A DNA stretch of 64,000 bases from Methanocorpusculum sp. (lineage in GTDB: Archaea; Halobacteriota; Methanomicrobia; Methanomicrobiales; Methanocorpusculaceae), in NCBI GenBank assembly GCA_029987115.1, contig DALTWK010000007.1, positions 1-64,000 on the forward strand, in the 5' to 3' direction. Positions 43,943 through 52,600 of the stretch are shown here, piece after piece. Both the position numbers and the translations under genes were made by a program. Within the stretch, counting starts at the first letter, position 1. Each line of letters opens with the position of its first letter. The notes beneath the pieces were generated by a model, which searched no databases, was not told the origin of the DNA, and worked only from the letters and a program-made list of their open reading frames with translations.

Positions 43943-45547
43943 TTATCTCACCGCCGGATTGTTTGCCGAGTTGACGGAGTTCTTCCGGGATTCGACTGAA
44001 GCAGAGATGCCGTCCTTTGTCTCATCTTTCAAAACAATAGTCGTCTCCTGCTGTGATGGTGACCAGAGTGAATCCCACCAGTCGCCGATAGAGTTGGAGA
44101 TGTCAATCAACCAGTTGTTGAATCCTCCAATCGCAGTGGTATCATTGTACTCTTTCCGGATTTCATCCATCTCATCACTCATCACAATCTGCGTAATCTC
44201 GTCATGGTTGTCGGCGATTTCGAGAAGCGTGTTTGCGGCAATACCGGGTGCCTGTGATGCCGCGTCAAGAGCTGATGCACCCAGATTGACGGTCTCGCCG
44301 AGTTTCTGTGTCTGATTCCCTGCCGAGAGTTCGATTTTGAGTTGATGCTGCTCCCAGGTTTCGTATTCTTTGTTCAGCTCAGTGAGAGTCTTGCGTTGGT
44401 CATCCAGAGCGGCAGTCTGCGTCTGTGTTTTTCCGGTGTTGGAGGTAATATATCCTGCCAACCGTGAAGCAGTCTTGCCGTTAATCTCCAGCTCGGTGTT
44501 GAGCATGTGAACGATTCCCTGTTCATCGCCGATTGCTTTTGATTCCTTGACTAACCGCTGCATGTACGTGCTTGCCAGAGCTTCTGAACCGAGTTCCTCC
44601 GCTTTTGCTGCCGCAAGTGATTCGACTGAACTGATAAGGTCCTGAATATCGTCGAGTTCGCCGGCTTTGTAGGCATTGCCGATAAGATTGCTTGCATCTT
44701 CTGCAGACATCCCAAGCAGCTGGAATGCCCTGTCTCCCTGGTCCAGCAGAGATATCAGCGTCGACATCGGCACCGCGGTCTGTCTGCTGATATCATACCA
44801 TAAGCCGAGATAGTCGAGATTCTCATCAAGCGAAATACTCCACTTTTTCACGACGGTGTTGATTGCATCAAAATCTGAGAAACTGTCTCCCGCTTTGCTT
44901 AACTGGTCAAAGAAGGACAGATACTCTTTCGTGAATTCTTCCAGCTGAGAATCATCGACATCGTAGAGAATGTGAATTTTTCCAACAAGGGACCCGACCG
45001 TAGCGTAGTCGTCGCCGAGTTCTGCAGCAATCCGTGTTGCCATGTCTGAATACTGTTCCAAGACTTCTCCGGTAGCTCCTGTTGCCGCGTTCAATGAACT
45101 GCTCATGTCATCTATCTTTTTCTTTGCCTCTGCCGCCTGTGTTGCGATTTCTTTGAATTTGCTGATAACCTGCGTTATACCGACCGTAACACCGATTGCA
45201 CCGAGTCCGGTCTTGACTTTGTCCAGGAGACCGGCAGTTGTATTGGACTGGTCACCCATCTCCTTCACATCGTTTTTCGCATTGCCGGCGGCGTCTCCTT
45301 CTTTCTCGATGTCTTTGGCCGCTTCTTGCACAGCTTCGGCAAGGTTTTCTTGTGCTGCTTCATTTGCCTGCACTTCTCGTGTCAGGTCATTGGTAGAGCG
45401 GGATGCCTGCTCAGTAGCGGTTGTCAGATTGCTTGAGACGGTTGTACCGAGGTTTCTCGTCTGCTGCTGTGCCTGCCTGATACTTGTGGTGAATGACTTT
45501 GTATCGAGCTTCAAAGTGGCGATAAGTTCGCCTACGTCGAGTCCCAT
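43943..45547 (-). CDS. Tail tape measure protein
   Basis: The product of 534 residues begins with KLDTKSFTTSIRQAQQQTRN, a typical tape-measure opening, followed by long helices and a coiled coil rich in Ala, Glu and Lys. A short hydrophobic stretch (GLGAIGVTVGITQVISKF, about 112-130) and the phage-type pattern VSMSSLISLLDQGDRAFQLLG-like region around 250-275 follow. Tape measures set tail length and occupy the tail lumen. It is short for the role, predicting a short tail. It follows the chaperone genes after the inserted toxin-antitoxin pair. Confidence 0.78.
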   Translation of the reverse strand: MGLDVGELIATLKLDTKSFTTSIRQAQQQTRNLGTTVSSNLTTATEQASRSTNDLTREVQANEAAQENLAEAVQEAAKDIEKEGDAAGNAKNDVKEMGDQSNTTAGLLDKVKTGLGAIGVTVGITQVISKFKEIATQAAEAKKKIDDMSSSLNAATGATGEVLEQYSDMATRIAAELGDDYATVGSLVGKIHILYDVDDSQLEEFTKEYLSFFDQLSKAGDSFSDFDAINTVVKKWSISLDENLDYLGLWYDISRQTAVPMSTLISLLDQGDRAFQLLGMSAEDASNLIGNAYKAGELDDIQDLISSVESLAAAKAEELGSEALASTYMQRLVKESKAIGDEQGIVHMLNTELEINGKTASRLAGYITSNTGKTQTQTAALDDQRKTLTELNKEYETWEQHQLKIELSAGNQTQKLGETVNLGASALDAASQAPGIAANTLLEIADNHDEITQIVMSDEMDEIRKEYNDTTAIGGFNNWLIDISNSIGDWWDSLWSPSQQETTIVLKDETKDGISASVESRKNSVNSANNPAVR

Positions 45548-45662
45548 TACAAGCCTCCGTTCGTTGAGTTCATGTGATTTTGTATCATTATTCTCTGGTT
45601 TTTCTGTGGTTGTGCCGGTTCATCGGGAAAGTATTTTTCTTAGAACGGCGACATTATTATTC

Positions 45663-45863
45663 ATGCAAACAATCGAAGTTTCAGATGTTGTATATCAGCG
45701 CATTCTTTCTCAGCGCGAAGGAAGTGAATCCATTTCCTCTGTTCTTCTCCGCATATTACCGGAAGAAAACTGGGATGTGGAGAAGATTTCCGCAGACATG
45801 GATGAAGCTTTACAATCCACCACGAAACTCCATACACTTGACGAGGTTTTTGGTGACCTATAA
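45663..45863 (+). CDS. Antitoxin of a RelE/ParE-type pair
   Basis: The product of 66 residues starts MQTIEVSDVVYQRILSQREG and has a C-terminal toxin-binding tail (DMDEALQSTTKLHTLDEVFG), like small VapB/RHH-type antitoxins of archaea. It overlaps the toxin start by 11 bases. The pair stands on the plus strand between tape measure and tail chaperones. Confidence 0.65.
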   Translation: MQTIEVSDVVYQRILSQREGSESISSVLLRILPEENWDVEKISADMDEALQSTTKLHTLDEVFGDL

Positions 45864-46146
45864 TATCCGTTTTACCGACAAGGCATGTGATTTTCTGAGG
45901 GCCATTCCGGAGAAACATAAACCGGCGGTTCTGCGGAAAATCCGGCAATGCCTTGGTGAATACCTGAAAATCAATACTCATCAGTGTAACAAAAAACTGC
46001 TCAAGGGTTCCAGCCCGGAAAGATACCGGCTGCATATCGGAATGACATACACTCTTTTCTATCTTATCGACGAAGACAGTCAGATGGTCATCGTAACGAA
46101 TGCAATGGGAATTAATCAGGCCCATAACCGGTACAACAGATTCTAA
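45853..46146 (+). CDS. RelE/ParE-type toxin
   Basis: A GTG start at 45853 is chosen because GAGG (45844-45847) precedes it at a good distance and the sequence then opens in the family style, TYNIRFTDKACDFLRAIPEK. Of 97 residues, the core includes KKLLKGSSPERYRLHIGMTY and LFYLIDED, matching RelE/ParE toxins. The gene overlaps its antitoxin. Inserted against the direction of the tail genes, it may stabilise the provirus. Confidence 0.72.
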   Translation: MTYNIRFTDKACDFLRAIPEKHKPAVLRKIRQCLGEYLKINTHQCNKKLLKGSSPERYRLHIGMTYTLFYLIDEDSQMVIVTNAMGINQAHNRYNRF

Positions 46147-46155
46147 CTGAGTCAT

Positions 46156-46470
46156 TTACACGCCTCCGAACATCAGATGCAGCTTGTGTGCAATTTCTTC
46201 AGATGTCATTTCCTTTGTCTCCTGTTTTGAGGTATCGCGGTAGAAGTCGGTCCACTTGTACACTTTTCTGGATCTGCGGGGTGTCGTATTGGCAATCATG
46301 GCAAGCAGATTTCCTTCGTAGATGTTCTGCTGCAGCGTTTCGTTCTGCCGGTGTTTCGTTCTCCCGCGGATAAGCAGGATAAGATCATACAGAGAAGTGC
46401 GCCAGAACGATTCAGCGTTGTCAAAAATGCCGGAAGATAACCACTCGTCTGCTGTTTCACGCAGCGTCAT
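46156..46470 (-). CDS. Probable tail assembly chaperone, second component
   Basis: The product of 104 residues (TADEWLSSGIFDNAESFWRT, then polar sequence and HKLHLMFGG at the end) overlaps the preceding gene by four bases. Two small overlapping genes just before the tape measure are the usual place of the tail assembly chaperones G and GT, which guide tube polymerisation. In many viruses the second is made by frameshifting; here it has its own ATG. The assignment rests on position. Confidence 0.5.
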   Translation of the reverse strand: MTLRETADEWLSSGIFDNAESFWRTSLYDLILLIRGRTKHRQNETLQQNIYEGNLLAMIANTTPRRSRKVYKWTDFYRDTSKQETKEMTSEEIAHKLHLMFGGV

Positions 46471-46799
46471 AGTCTCCTCCGGCGAAGTGCGTTTTTTACA
46501 GCGTGGCTTTCAGCTGGCGGTAGGGTGTACATCTCCTGGTAGCATTCCAAGAAAATTCGCTGACACTCCTCGATGCTGCCTGAATATAATTCATCGAGTT
46601 TTTCAGATGAGAGATGATGACCGTCTTCATCTTCGATGATGTTCTCGATGACAGCCCGGGCAAAACGGAGGTTAACCTGTTTCGGGTTGATACCCAATAA
46701 CAGGTTAGAATTCGTCTGCTCCTCCAGGTTGCACATGTTTTCGAGAGACGGCACAATCCGGTACCGCTGCCCGAGGATTCTGATGGGTTTATACCGCAT
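46467..46799 (-). CDS. Probable tail assembly chaperone, first component
   Basis: The product of 110 residues starts MRYKPIRILGQRYRIVPSLE and is helical (NLRFARAVIENIIEDEDG). Its end overlaps the next gene by ATGA. Size and location between fibre genes and tape measure fit a tail chaperone; sequence alone gives no firm family. Confidence 0.5.
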   Translation of the reverse strand: MRYKPIRILGQRYRIVPSLENMCNLEEQTNSNLLLGINPKQVNLRFARAVIENIIEDEDGHHLSSEKLDELYSGSIEECQRIFLECYQEMYTLPPAESHAVKNALRRRRL

Positions 46800-46807
46800 A
46801 ATTCACC

Positions 46808-48331
46808 TCAGAATGCCGATACCGTCCACCCGCTTGGAATTGCAGATACGCCGGTTGTTCTGTCTGTACCGTTGTAATAGAACGTTCCAGAGGCAGCAAC
46901 ACCGTTCACCCAGTCGGTGATTTTAGCGCCTGCTGCTGACATGGTGCCCGTGTAGCTGATTTTGATGCTTTTCAGACTGCCGCAGCCGTAGAACATCCGC
47001 TGCAGAGACTTGGATCCCAGAGTAGTCGCCTTAATCCAGGGACCTGCCACCAGCGAGGAACAGCCTTCGAACATCCCATAGCAGCCCTGGGTTCCGGTAG
47101 ATGCTGACGGGAGAACACTCGGTCCGGTAACCAGGCTGCTGCAGTTGTAGAATGTCTGATAGAATGCTTGTTGCCCCGTTGCGCTGACAACATTACTCCA
47201 GTTGGACGGGATTGACGTCAGATTCGTGCACCCGGAGAACATCTCACGGAACTCTATGCCGGACGAGAAAGAGGTGTTAGCGGCAATCGGCAGGTCAGGA
47301 GCAGTAACCAGATTCACGCAGTTCTTGTACATCGCACGGCATATGTTGCTGGTTGTCCCTGAAACTGCCGGCAGCCCGTTCACGAACGTCGGACCGCGTG
47401 TCAGGCTGCTGCACCCGGAAAACATGTTGTAAAATGCGCTCCCGGATATTGTTGTACAGTACAGATCCGGAGGAGTGGTCAGCGAGATACATCCGGAAAA
47501 CATCGCATTGAATGCAGAAGAAGTGGACCCTGATGTCGAAATCAGGAGCTTCGACGGCGGGTTGATAAGACTCGCGCAGTTGAAGAACATATTGGAAAAG
47601 ATAGCGTTGAAATCGGTGGACTGAATCATCGTATCAACAGCAATCTCCGGGGCAAGAGTCAGACTAGCGCACCCGTAAAACATACTTGCGTAGCAGCTCT
47701 GCGTGACACGTCTCAATGGAAGCACAGTCGGCCCGCGAATCATCGACGCACACCCGTAGAACATGGAGTTGTACCAGTTGCCCTTGAGTATGGTCTCGTC
47801 GGTGGTTGTTGTCGGCAGCTGCGGTCCGTACACTAGGTTGGTGCAGTCCCTGAACAGATATGCGAGATCATTGCCGTTCGTACCTCCGAGACATTTCACC
47901 TCAACATCCAGATTCTCAGCCGTGACGATTGCAGTGTTGCTGCGGAACAGACCAAGGAATCCGTACTCGGTAACCGTTTCGGAAGCCCCATACCCTTCCT
48001 GCATTGAAAGGAAGCTGCCGTACAATTCGAGCTGTCCTGTGCCTCCAATGCTGGTATAAGCAGAAGTTGACTTGGCGGTAGCTACATTGTCAGTGCCCCG
48101 GACGCAGATCCATTCGCCTTTATCGAGCGGAATGGAAGTACCGACAGTCCAGGTTGTCCATGTGCTACCGTCATCCGTGCTGTACTGAATCGTTGGATGG
48201 GTTTTGGTTCCCCACGATCCGATTTCTGTCAGAGAAACAGTGGATTCATCCTGCAGAGAGATGATTGAAAGACCATAGTAGGTCGGTCTCGGCTCTTCTG
48301 TCTTGTAAATCCAGTGTGTGTTCAGAATCAT
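46808..48331 (-). CDS. Tail fibre-like protein with BspA-type Cys/Ser repeats
   Basis: The product of 507 residues has about twelve repeats of the form MFYGCASLTxxPxxxx (residues about 175-450), with regular Cys, the pattern of BspA/DUF285-like leucine-rich surface repeats. The N-terminus (about 1-120) is strand-rich. The end, GTFYYNGTDRTTGVSAIPSG plus WTV, is a typical fibre tip ending. It lies directly downstream of an Ig-like fibre gene with no gap. Such repeats in a tail protein suggest receptor binding on the archaeal surface. Confidence 0.7.
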   Translation of the reverse strand: MILNTHWIYKTEEPRPTYYGLSIISLQDESTVSLTEIGSWGTKTHPTIQYSTDDGSTWTTWTVGTSIPLDKGEWICVRGTDNVATAKSTSAYTSIGGTGQLELYGSFLSMQEGYGASETVTEYGFLGLFRSNTAIVTAENLDVEVKCLGGTNGNDLAYLFRDCTNLVYGPQLPTTTTDETILKGNWYNSMFYGCASMIRGPTVLPLRRVTQSCYASMFYGCASLTLAPEIAVDTMIQSTDFNAIFSNMFFNCASLINPPSKLLISTSGSTSSAFNAMFSGCISLTTPPDLYCTTISGSAFYNMFSGCSSLTRGPTFVNGLPAVSGTTSNICRAMYKNCVNLVTAPDLPIAANTSFSSGIEFREMFSGCTNLTSIPSNWSNVVSATGQQAFYQTFYNCSSLVTGPSVLPSASTGTQGCYGMFEGCSSLVAGPWIKATTLGSKSLQRMFYGCGSLKSIKISYTGTMSAAGAKITDWVNGVAASGTFYYNGTDRTTGVSAIPSGWTVSAF

Positions 48332-48604
48332 TTAGTACACCATCACGATGTTAAAGGTCACAGAAGTGCTTGGCACGGAAGAACAGCTGAACGTCAGTGT
48401 GCCGGAACCCTGCGACATCGCATATACTTCACATTCCTGACAGACTGCAATCGATGAATAATCCGGCGTAACAATCGCTGCACAGGATGAAGTCATGCCT
48501 GACACAGAAACTGTCTGTGTACTGCTGCTCCATCCGCTTGCAGATAACGTAACAGTAGCCTTCGCAGGTAAATCATCCCGCGTAGAAAGGTAGGTTTTGG
48601 TCAT
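48332..48604 (-). CDS. Small Ig-like tail protein
   Basis: The product of 90 residues is all beta, rich in Ser, Thr and Val, with four Cys (SSCAAIV, VCQECEVY, FSCSS). It resembles a single Ig-like or bacterial Ig-like domain used as decoration on viral tails. Spacing is 12 bases from the fibre gene upstream and none to the BspA-like gene downstream. Confidence 0.6.
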   Translation of the reverse strand: MTKTYLSTRDDLPAKATVTLSASGWSSSTQTVSVSGMTSSCAAIVTPDYSSIAVCQECEVYAMSQGSGTLTFSCSSVPSTSVTFNIVMVY

Positions 48605-48616
48605 ATGACCGCCTCC

Positions 48617-49699
48617 TTACTGTTCGAGATAATAGCCGTTGGAATCGTATCCGATGGAGAACGTACCTGCAGAGCGGGTGAGTTTTGCCTCTATTGCTGT
48701 GTAGATACCGGAAGACTTGACCGGGTTGCTGCTGCCGGATGTCGGAGTGTTGTCGAATGTCAGAGCATCCTGTTTGCCGGAGAAAGTGGCATGGTCTGCT
48801 GCGGTGAGTAAACCGGTCTTGGAGTTGGTTGCTGCCTGCAGTGGAGTCTCGTTGATGGTGATGCCGGCTGCAGTCTGGTCGATATCGAGGGTGAAGTCAG
48901 TGGTTCCGAAACGTTCCCAAGTCCACACATCGTTAACGAGAGCACATCCAAATTCGTCATAGACGTTCTGTCCTGCACCCTGATTAGCGATAAGTGCGAT
49001 AGTTTGCTTATATGCTACACCTGCAGTTGGAAGTGTCTCGAACACCTCGAATCTGAACTGAGTGTCTGCGGATAATACGCCGCCGGAGACAGTAAGACCA
49101 GTACCGATGGTGTTGAACGGCTTGTTGAGGATTAGTGCGTCGCCGGTGGTGGCAGTCCAGTCGGCGTTGACGTTAACCTCTGCACCGTCTGCAATGGATG
49201 CGAGTTTGGTGCCTTCTGCAGCGGTCATCAGGCGGTCAGTACCGTTCTTGTCAACTTTGTTGGAGAGGTCAACATTGACAGTCTTATCGGTGACGGTGAG
49301 AGGATTGCCATCTACTTTGACAGTCTCGATAACGTTAACCTCTGCAGCGGTTTCGATGCCGTCGAGTTTGGTCTTTTCAGCGGTGGTGTAATCGTTGGTA
49401 CTCAGACCTTTTCCGGTCTCTTTGTCGACCTTGGCGTTTAATGCGGTTGCGAGGTTGGTGTTGTCCGACGGGCTGCCGGTGATGTCAGAGAATGCGACGC
49501 CGGTGATTGCTGCTCCAGGAGTGACCTTACCGTCAGTCCCGATCATAAGGAACTTGCCGGACTGTTCAGCTCCCTGGTCGACAGCAACCTTGCCGTCGAG
49601 AGCGGTCTTGAGTACGCCGGACTGAACCGGAAGAGTTGAGCTTGCGTCGATGCTGGAGAGAACTTCGCCTCTCAGTAAAATGTACTTCTTTTCTGTCAT
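48617..49699 (-). CDS. Tail fibre protein with triple-helix-type repeats
   Basis: The product of 360 residues opens with MTEKKYILLRGEVLSSIDAS. It then repeats KLxGIETAAEVN and KLASIADGAEVN units, with DYTTAEKTKL and LMTAAEGTKL, the head-fibre or collar-like repeats that form trimeric rods. The C-terminus (TLDGxx-like, SGIYTAIEAKLTRSAGTFSI) is similar to that of the next upstream fibre gene (EYFTIGKDTDGFYYTQ compared with FSIGYDSNGYYLEQ). Likely a trimeric side or tail fibre. Confidence 0.72.
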   Translation of the reverse strand: MTEKKYILLRGEVLSSIDASSTLPVQSGVLKTALDGKVAVDQGAEQSGKFLMIGTDGKVTPGAAITGVAFSDITGSPSDNTNLATALNAKVDKETGKGLSTNDYTTAEKTKLDGIETAAEVNVIETVKVDGNPLTVTDKTVNVDLSNKVDKNGTDRLMTAAEGTKLASIADGAEVNVNADWTATTGDALILNKPFNTIGTGLTVSGGVLSADTQFRFEVFETLPTAGVAYKQTIALIANQGAGQNVYDEFGCALVNDVWTWERFGTTDFTLDIDQTAAGITINETPLQAATNSKTGLLTAADHATFSGKQDALTFDNTPTSGSSNPVKSSGIYTAIEAKLTRSAGTFSIGYDSNGYYLEQ

Positions 49700-49710
49700 G
49701 GTGATTTCAC

Positions 49711-50331
49711 CTACTGTGTATAGTAGAACCCATCGGTATCCTTCCCAATGGTGAAGTATTCGGAATTCTCATCATAGGTTATCTTCTCATCGAGTTCCTC
49801 TGCAGAAGCAATGCCGATATCTGATAGACTCAGGTTGCCGACAAGCTCGACGCCGTTAATCTTCGGCTTGTTCTGCAGTTTTTCGTAATTGCCGATGTCT
49901 GCCGAAACCGAAATCACGCCGTTATCGACTGAGATGCCGTCGCCGATTTTGACCACACCGTAATTCTCCTTGGAAGAATATCCGGTGGCGTCAATCAGCT
50001 TGACAACATTGTCGATAATCGAATCAAGCAGCACTCTGGTCAGCGACCAGTAGACTTTCGAGCCGGCCGGATACAATGCGGATAAACCGAGATCCGTATC
50101 AGCTTCAACAACGGATACGCCGGTCAGCGTGCTGGCGGTCTTGCCGGTGTACAGTACCGTCACGAGGCAGGATTTGTTCGGCATCCTGACTGAAGCGTAG
50201 TTGGGTGCTGGAGGAAACACCGATGTATCGACAACACTGATGTACGTGTCCATGCCGGCGATGTAGGGCGACAATAATTTGGTATTGCGGTCCCCGACAA
50301 TGCCTTTGAACATCTCTCTGTATGCTGTCAT
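49711..50331 (-). CDS. Tail fibre/baseplate-associated protein
   Basis: The product of 206 residues starts MTAYREMFKGIVGDRNTKLL. The second half contains ENYGVVKIGDGISVDNGVIS and LQNKPKINGVELVGNLSLSD, classic fibre motifs, and ends SEYFTIGKDTDGFYYTQ, shared with the next fibre gene. It probably anchors fibres to the tail. Confidence 0.62.
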   Translation of the reverse strand: MTAYREMFKGIVGDRNTKLLSPYIAGMDTYISVVDTSVFPPAPNYASVRMPNKSCLVTVLYTGKTASTLTGVSVVEADTDLGLSALYPAGSKVYWSLTRVLLDSIIDNVVKLIDATGYSSKENYGVVKIGDGISVDNGVISVSADIGNYEKLQNKPKINGVELVGNLSLSDIGIASAEELDEKITYDENSEYFTIGKDTDGFYYTQ

Positions 50332-50352
50332 TTCGTGCCTCTTGATGAGAAT

Positions 50353-50847
50353 TTATTCAGTATCCGGTTCTTCGGGGGTATTCGTGCCCTCGGTGTTCAG
50401 GTTCATGCCGTCGGTTATCGCCGGTGCAGTTACCCACGTCGGTACCGTGCGGCCGTCGAGCGTCAGCGTTACCGTCTGCTGCATCGCATCTTCCTTCGCG
50501 TGAGTCTGCGAAAGACCGGTTATCAGAGCTGAGAACGTCAGCTGTTCCGGCGTTACCGTCGGGATGCTGATGACGACATTGTAACTGACATCAGAGACAA
50601 AGGCCGTGTACAGAGCGGAAGCCATCGTATGGTCTTCATACTCGATGGTCACCGGCAATGTCCCTAAATCAATCAACCCCTTGATTTTCTTTCGGACGTT
50701 GTTTGGTCCGTGGCAGGTCACGTCGATGGTATCAGCCGACATATCCAGATCGCCGATGCTGTTGATGCAGGCACCGTCAATCAGTCCCACAGGTGTGGAA
50801 TCGGTCGTCTGAATTTTGATCATGACCTTTTTTCCAGAAATTGCCAT
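50353..50847 (-). CDS. Major tail tube protein
   Basis: The product of 164 residues has the tail-tube pattern: an N-terminal strand KKVMIKIQTTDSTPVGLI, SADTIDVTCHGPNNVRKKIK and a C-terminal KEDAMQQTVTLTLDGR. The protein polymerises into hexameric rings of the tail. It follows the tail-terminator gene by 3 bases. An acidic Pro/Glu tail ends the protein. Confidence 0.75.
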   Translation of the reverse strand: MAISGKKVMIKIQTTDSTPVGLIDGACINSIGDLDMSADTIDVTCHGPNNVRKKIKGLIDLGTLPVTIEYEDHTMASALYTAFVSDVSYNVVISIPTVTPEQLTFSALITGLSQTHAKEDAMQQTVTLTLDGRTVPTWVTAPAITDGMNLNTEGTNTPEEPDTE

Positions 50848-50850
50848 TTC

Positions 50851-51321
50851 TTAAAGCCTCTTTACTGTTGAGTTCAAATTCAGCACGAACTCGTATGCTT
50901 TTCCTGCGGTGGTCACCTGGTCGCATCCGATATACGACGGCGGAGAAACGCTGTTGATCCGAAGATAGAACCGATCATTGATGATTTCCTGGTAGACCTC
51001 ATCCATGAGTTCGTGAATCCGGTCTGCCGTCATTTCAGCCACCCGAAGTGATGCATGGCGGATTCGCACCTGTGCTGTCGGATTATCAAACGGTTTTTCC
51101 GCTCCGTGAAACCGTAGAGGCGAATACCCTCCTGTCTCATAAACACAAATACAATTTATAGTATCATTTGGGACCTGATTCAGGTACAGTGATTCGCCAG
51201 TATCAGGACAGGATGCGGAAAGACCGCTCGTATTCAGATGAAATCCATCTGTTACCACCGTATCATCCCAGTGAGAGTGATACAGGCGAAGGTACGTACA
51301 GACATCATAGCCGAACATCAT
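50851..51321 (-). CDS. Tail terminator-like protein
   Basis: The product of 156 residues includes VPNDTINCICVYETGGYSPL, RIRHASLRVAEMTADRIHEL and MDEVYQEI, matching the tail-terminator/minor capsid family (Phage_tail_terminator_3-like), whose ring caps the finished tail for head joining. It overlaps the upstream gene by ATGA. Confidence 0.68.
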   Translation of the reverse strand: MMFGYDVCTYLRLYHSHWDDTVVTDGFHLNTSGLSASCPDTGESLYLNQVPNDTINCICVYETGGYSPLRFHGAEKPFDNPTAQVRIRHASLRVAEMTADRIHELMDEVYQEIINDRFYLRINSVSPPSYIGCDQVTTAGKAYEFVLNLNSTVKRL

Positions 51322-51671
51322 CTTACCGTTCCAGCAGCCTTTCCGAGGTCGCGGAGGTACTGCGGTTCATACTGTTTTACCGCATCTTCGAGGAACTTGG
51401 CCTGTCCGGTGGCATGTTTCAGTTCCTTTCGTTCGTGAACCGGTGCGGCATACGATACAGTGTAACCGACCACAGCCCGTATCTCATCCCCGGAACGTTC
51501 GAACGCAGTCAGAGCAGAATCGCGGAGTACACCAGTAGCTACCGGACACAAATCCTGCGACGACTTTCTGACGGTTTCTGCAGAGGTCAAAACAGCCGTA
51601 TCCATTGCAGACGACAGATGCGACACATAGCGGGAAAGTTTCCGCTCGAAATCGCGGGAATCGAAGTTCAT
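51318..51671 (-). CDS. HK97 gp10-like head-tail connector protein
   Basis: The product of 117 residues has the gp10-like pattern: an N-terminal helix DSRDFERKLSRYV, then CPVATGVLRDSA, GYTVSYAAPVHE and FLEDAVKQYEPQ. It overlaps both neighbours by four bases. Confidence 0.72.
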   Translation of the reverse strand: MNFDSRDFERKLSRYVSHLSSAMDTAVLTSAETVRKSSQDLCPVATGVLRDSALTAFERSGDEIRAVVGYTVSYAAPVHERKELKHATGQAKFLEDAVKQYEPQYLRDLGKAAGTVR

Positions 51672-51988
51672 ACCTTCACCACCGAATGCGAAAACTGTCC
51701 GTCGCCGTCAACTGCTTTCTCGACGCTCAGTACAAACCGCCGCGTACCGTCGGGAAGGGCAATCTCATCTCCGGCAGACACTTCTGCGGTCGTATAGATA
51801 GTGGCATACGACGAGAGCATTTCTCCGTTTTTCCCGTATGCTACTCCGTGCGAAATCTCGACACGTGCAGGATAGGTATGAAACGCCGTGTACTGCTTTT
51901 CATGATAGGGAGACTCCTCTGCTGAAAAAACAAACCGCCTAAGAGCGATATGCTGATTCATCAGATTCCGTACCGTAAGCGGCGGCAT
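51668..51988 (-). CDS. Head-tail stopper/adaptor protein
   Basis: The product of 106 residues is beta-rich and contains YTTAEVSAGDEIALPDGTRR and FVLSVEKAVDG, which resembles the small head-closure (stopper) proteins. Location between connector and gp10-like gene supports this. Confidence 0.55.
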   Translation of the reverse strand: MPPLTVRNLMNQHIALRRFVFSAEESPYHEKQYTAFHTYPARVEISHGVAYGKNGEMLSSYATIYTTAEVSAGDEIALPDGTRRFVLSVEKAVDGDGQFSHSVVKV

Positions 51989-52221
51989 CAGAACATCCTC
52001 CCGATAAAAAGAACTGCAAGCGACCCGATGAATGCGCCGATAACGCCCCAGAGAGCAGAAAGCAGTCCAAGCCGTCCGCGGCGTTCACCCGCTGCATCCT
52101 CAAGCTGTTTGACACGGACTTCCAGCGCCTGGATGTCACCGATTTCTTTTCTGATGTACTGCTGTTCGGTTTCAATCCGTGCCAGTCGGTCAATCACATC
52201 TTTTTCAAAATCTGCGGTCAT
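51988..52221 (-). CDS. Small membrane protein with coiled coil (XhlA-like)
   Basis: The product of 77 residues has a helical, charged N-terminal two thirds (IDRLARIETEQQYIRKEIG, VRVKQLEDA) and a single C-terminal membrane segment (LSALWGVIGAFIGSLAVLFIG), the layout of XhlA/holin-accessory proteins. Its placement among connector genes is unusual. It overlaps the connector gene by 17 bases. It could act in lysis or at the membrane during entry. Confidence 0.5.
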   Translation of the reverse strand: MTADFEKDVIDRLARIETEQQYIRKEIGDIQALEVRVKQLEDAAGERRGRLGLLSALWGVIGAFIGSLAVLFIGRMF

Positions 52222-52588
52222 GTCCGTATCTCCGGTTCAGGCGGATGAGATCCGTATCCTTCCGTACAACGACGCCGTCACCGCTATTTACCTGAGATAA
52301 ACTGCTGATGAGTTCATGATAGATATCCAGCCAGTGCGACGATGAATCAGAACTCTTCCGCGTATATGAGTAGCCGCCGAGGGATTCCGACTGCAGACCA
52401 TACCTGCTGTCCTTAATGGCGATTTTAGCGGCAATCAGGTAGCAGAGCGCTTCAGTCTGCATCTCTCCTGCAAGCAGATTTCCTCCGTCTGCTGCAAATT
52501 CGGGAGCGACTGCTGCGGTGTATCTGGCAGCATCCTCTTCCGGTACGTCAAGAGCACACCAGAATTTCAGATCGGAAGATGTTACCAT
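52205..52588 (-). CDS. Head-tail connector (adaptor) protein
   Basis: The product of 127 residues is mainly helical (TEALCYLIAAKIAIKDSRYG) with a C-terminal YHELISSLSQVNSG. Genes directly after the capsid usually encode the gp6-like adaptor ring; this fits by size, fold impression and position. Confidence 0.55.
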   Translation of the reverse strand: MVTSSDLKFWCALDVPEEDAARYTAAVAPEFAADGGNLLAGEMQTEALCYLIAAKIAIKDSRYGLQSESLGGYSYTRKSSDSSSHWLDIYHELISSLSQVNSGDGVVVRKDTDLIRLNRRYGHDRRF

Positions 52589-52600
52589 GAGTGACGCACC

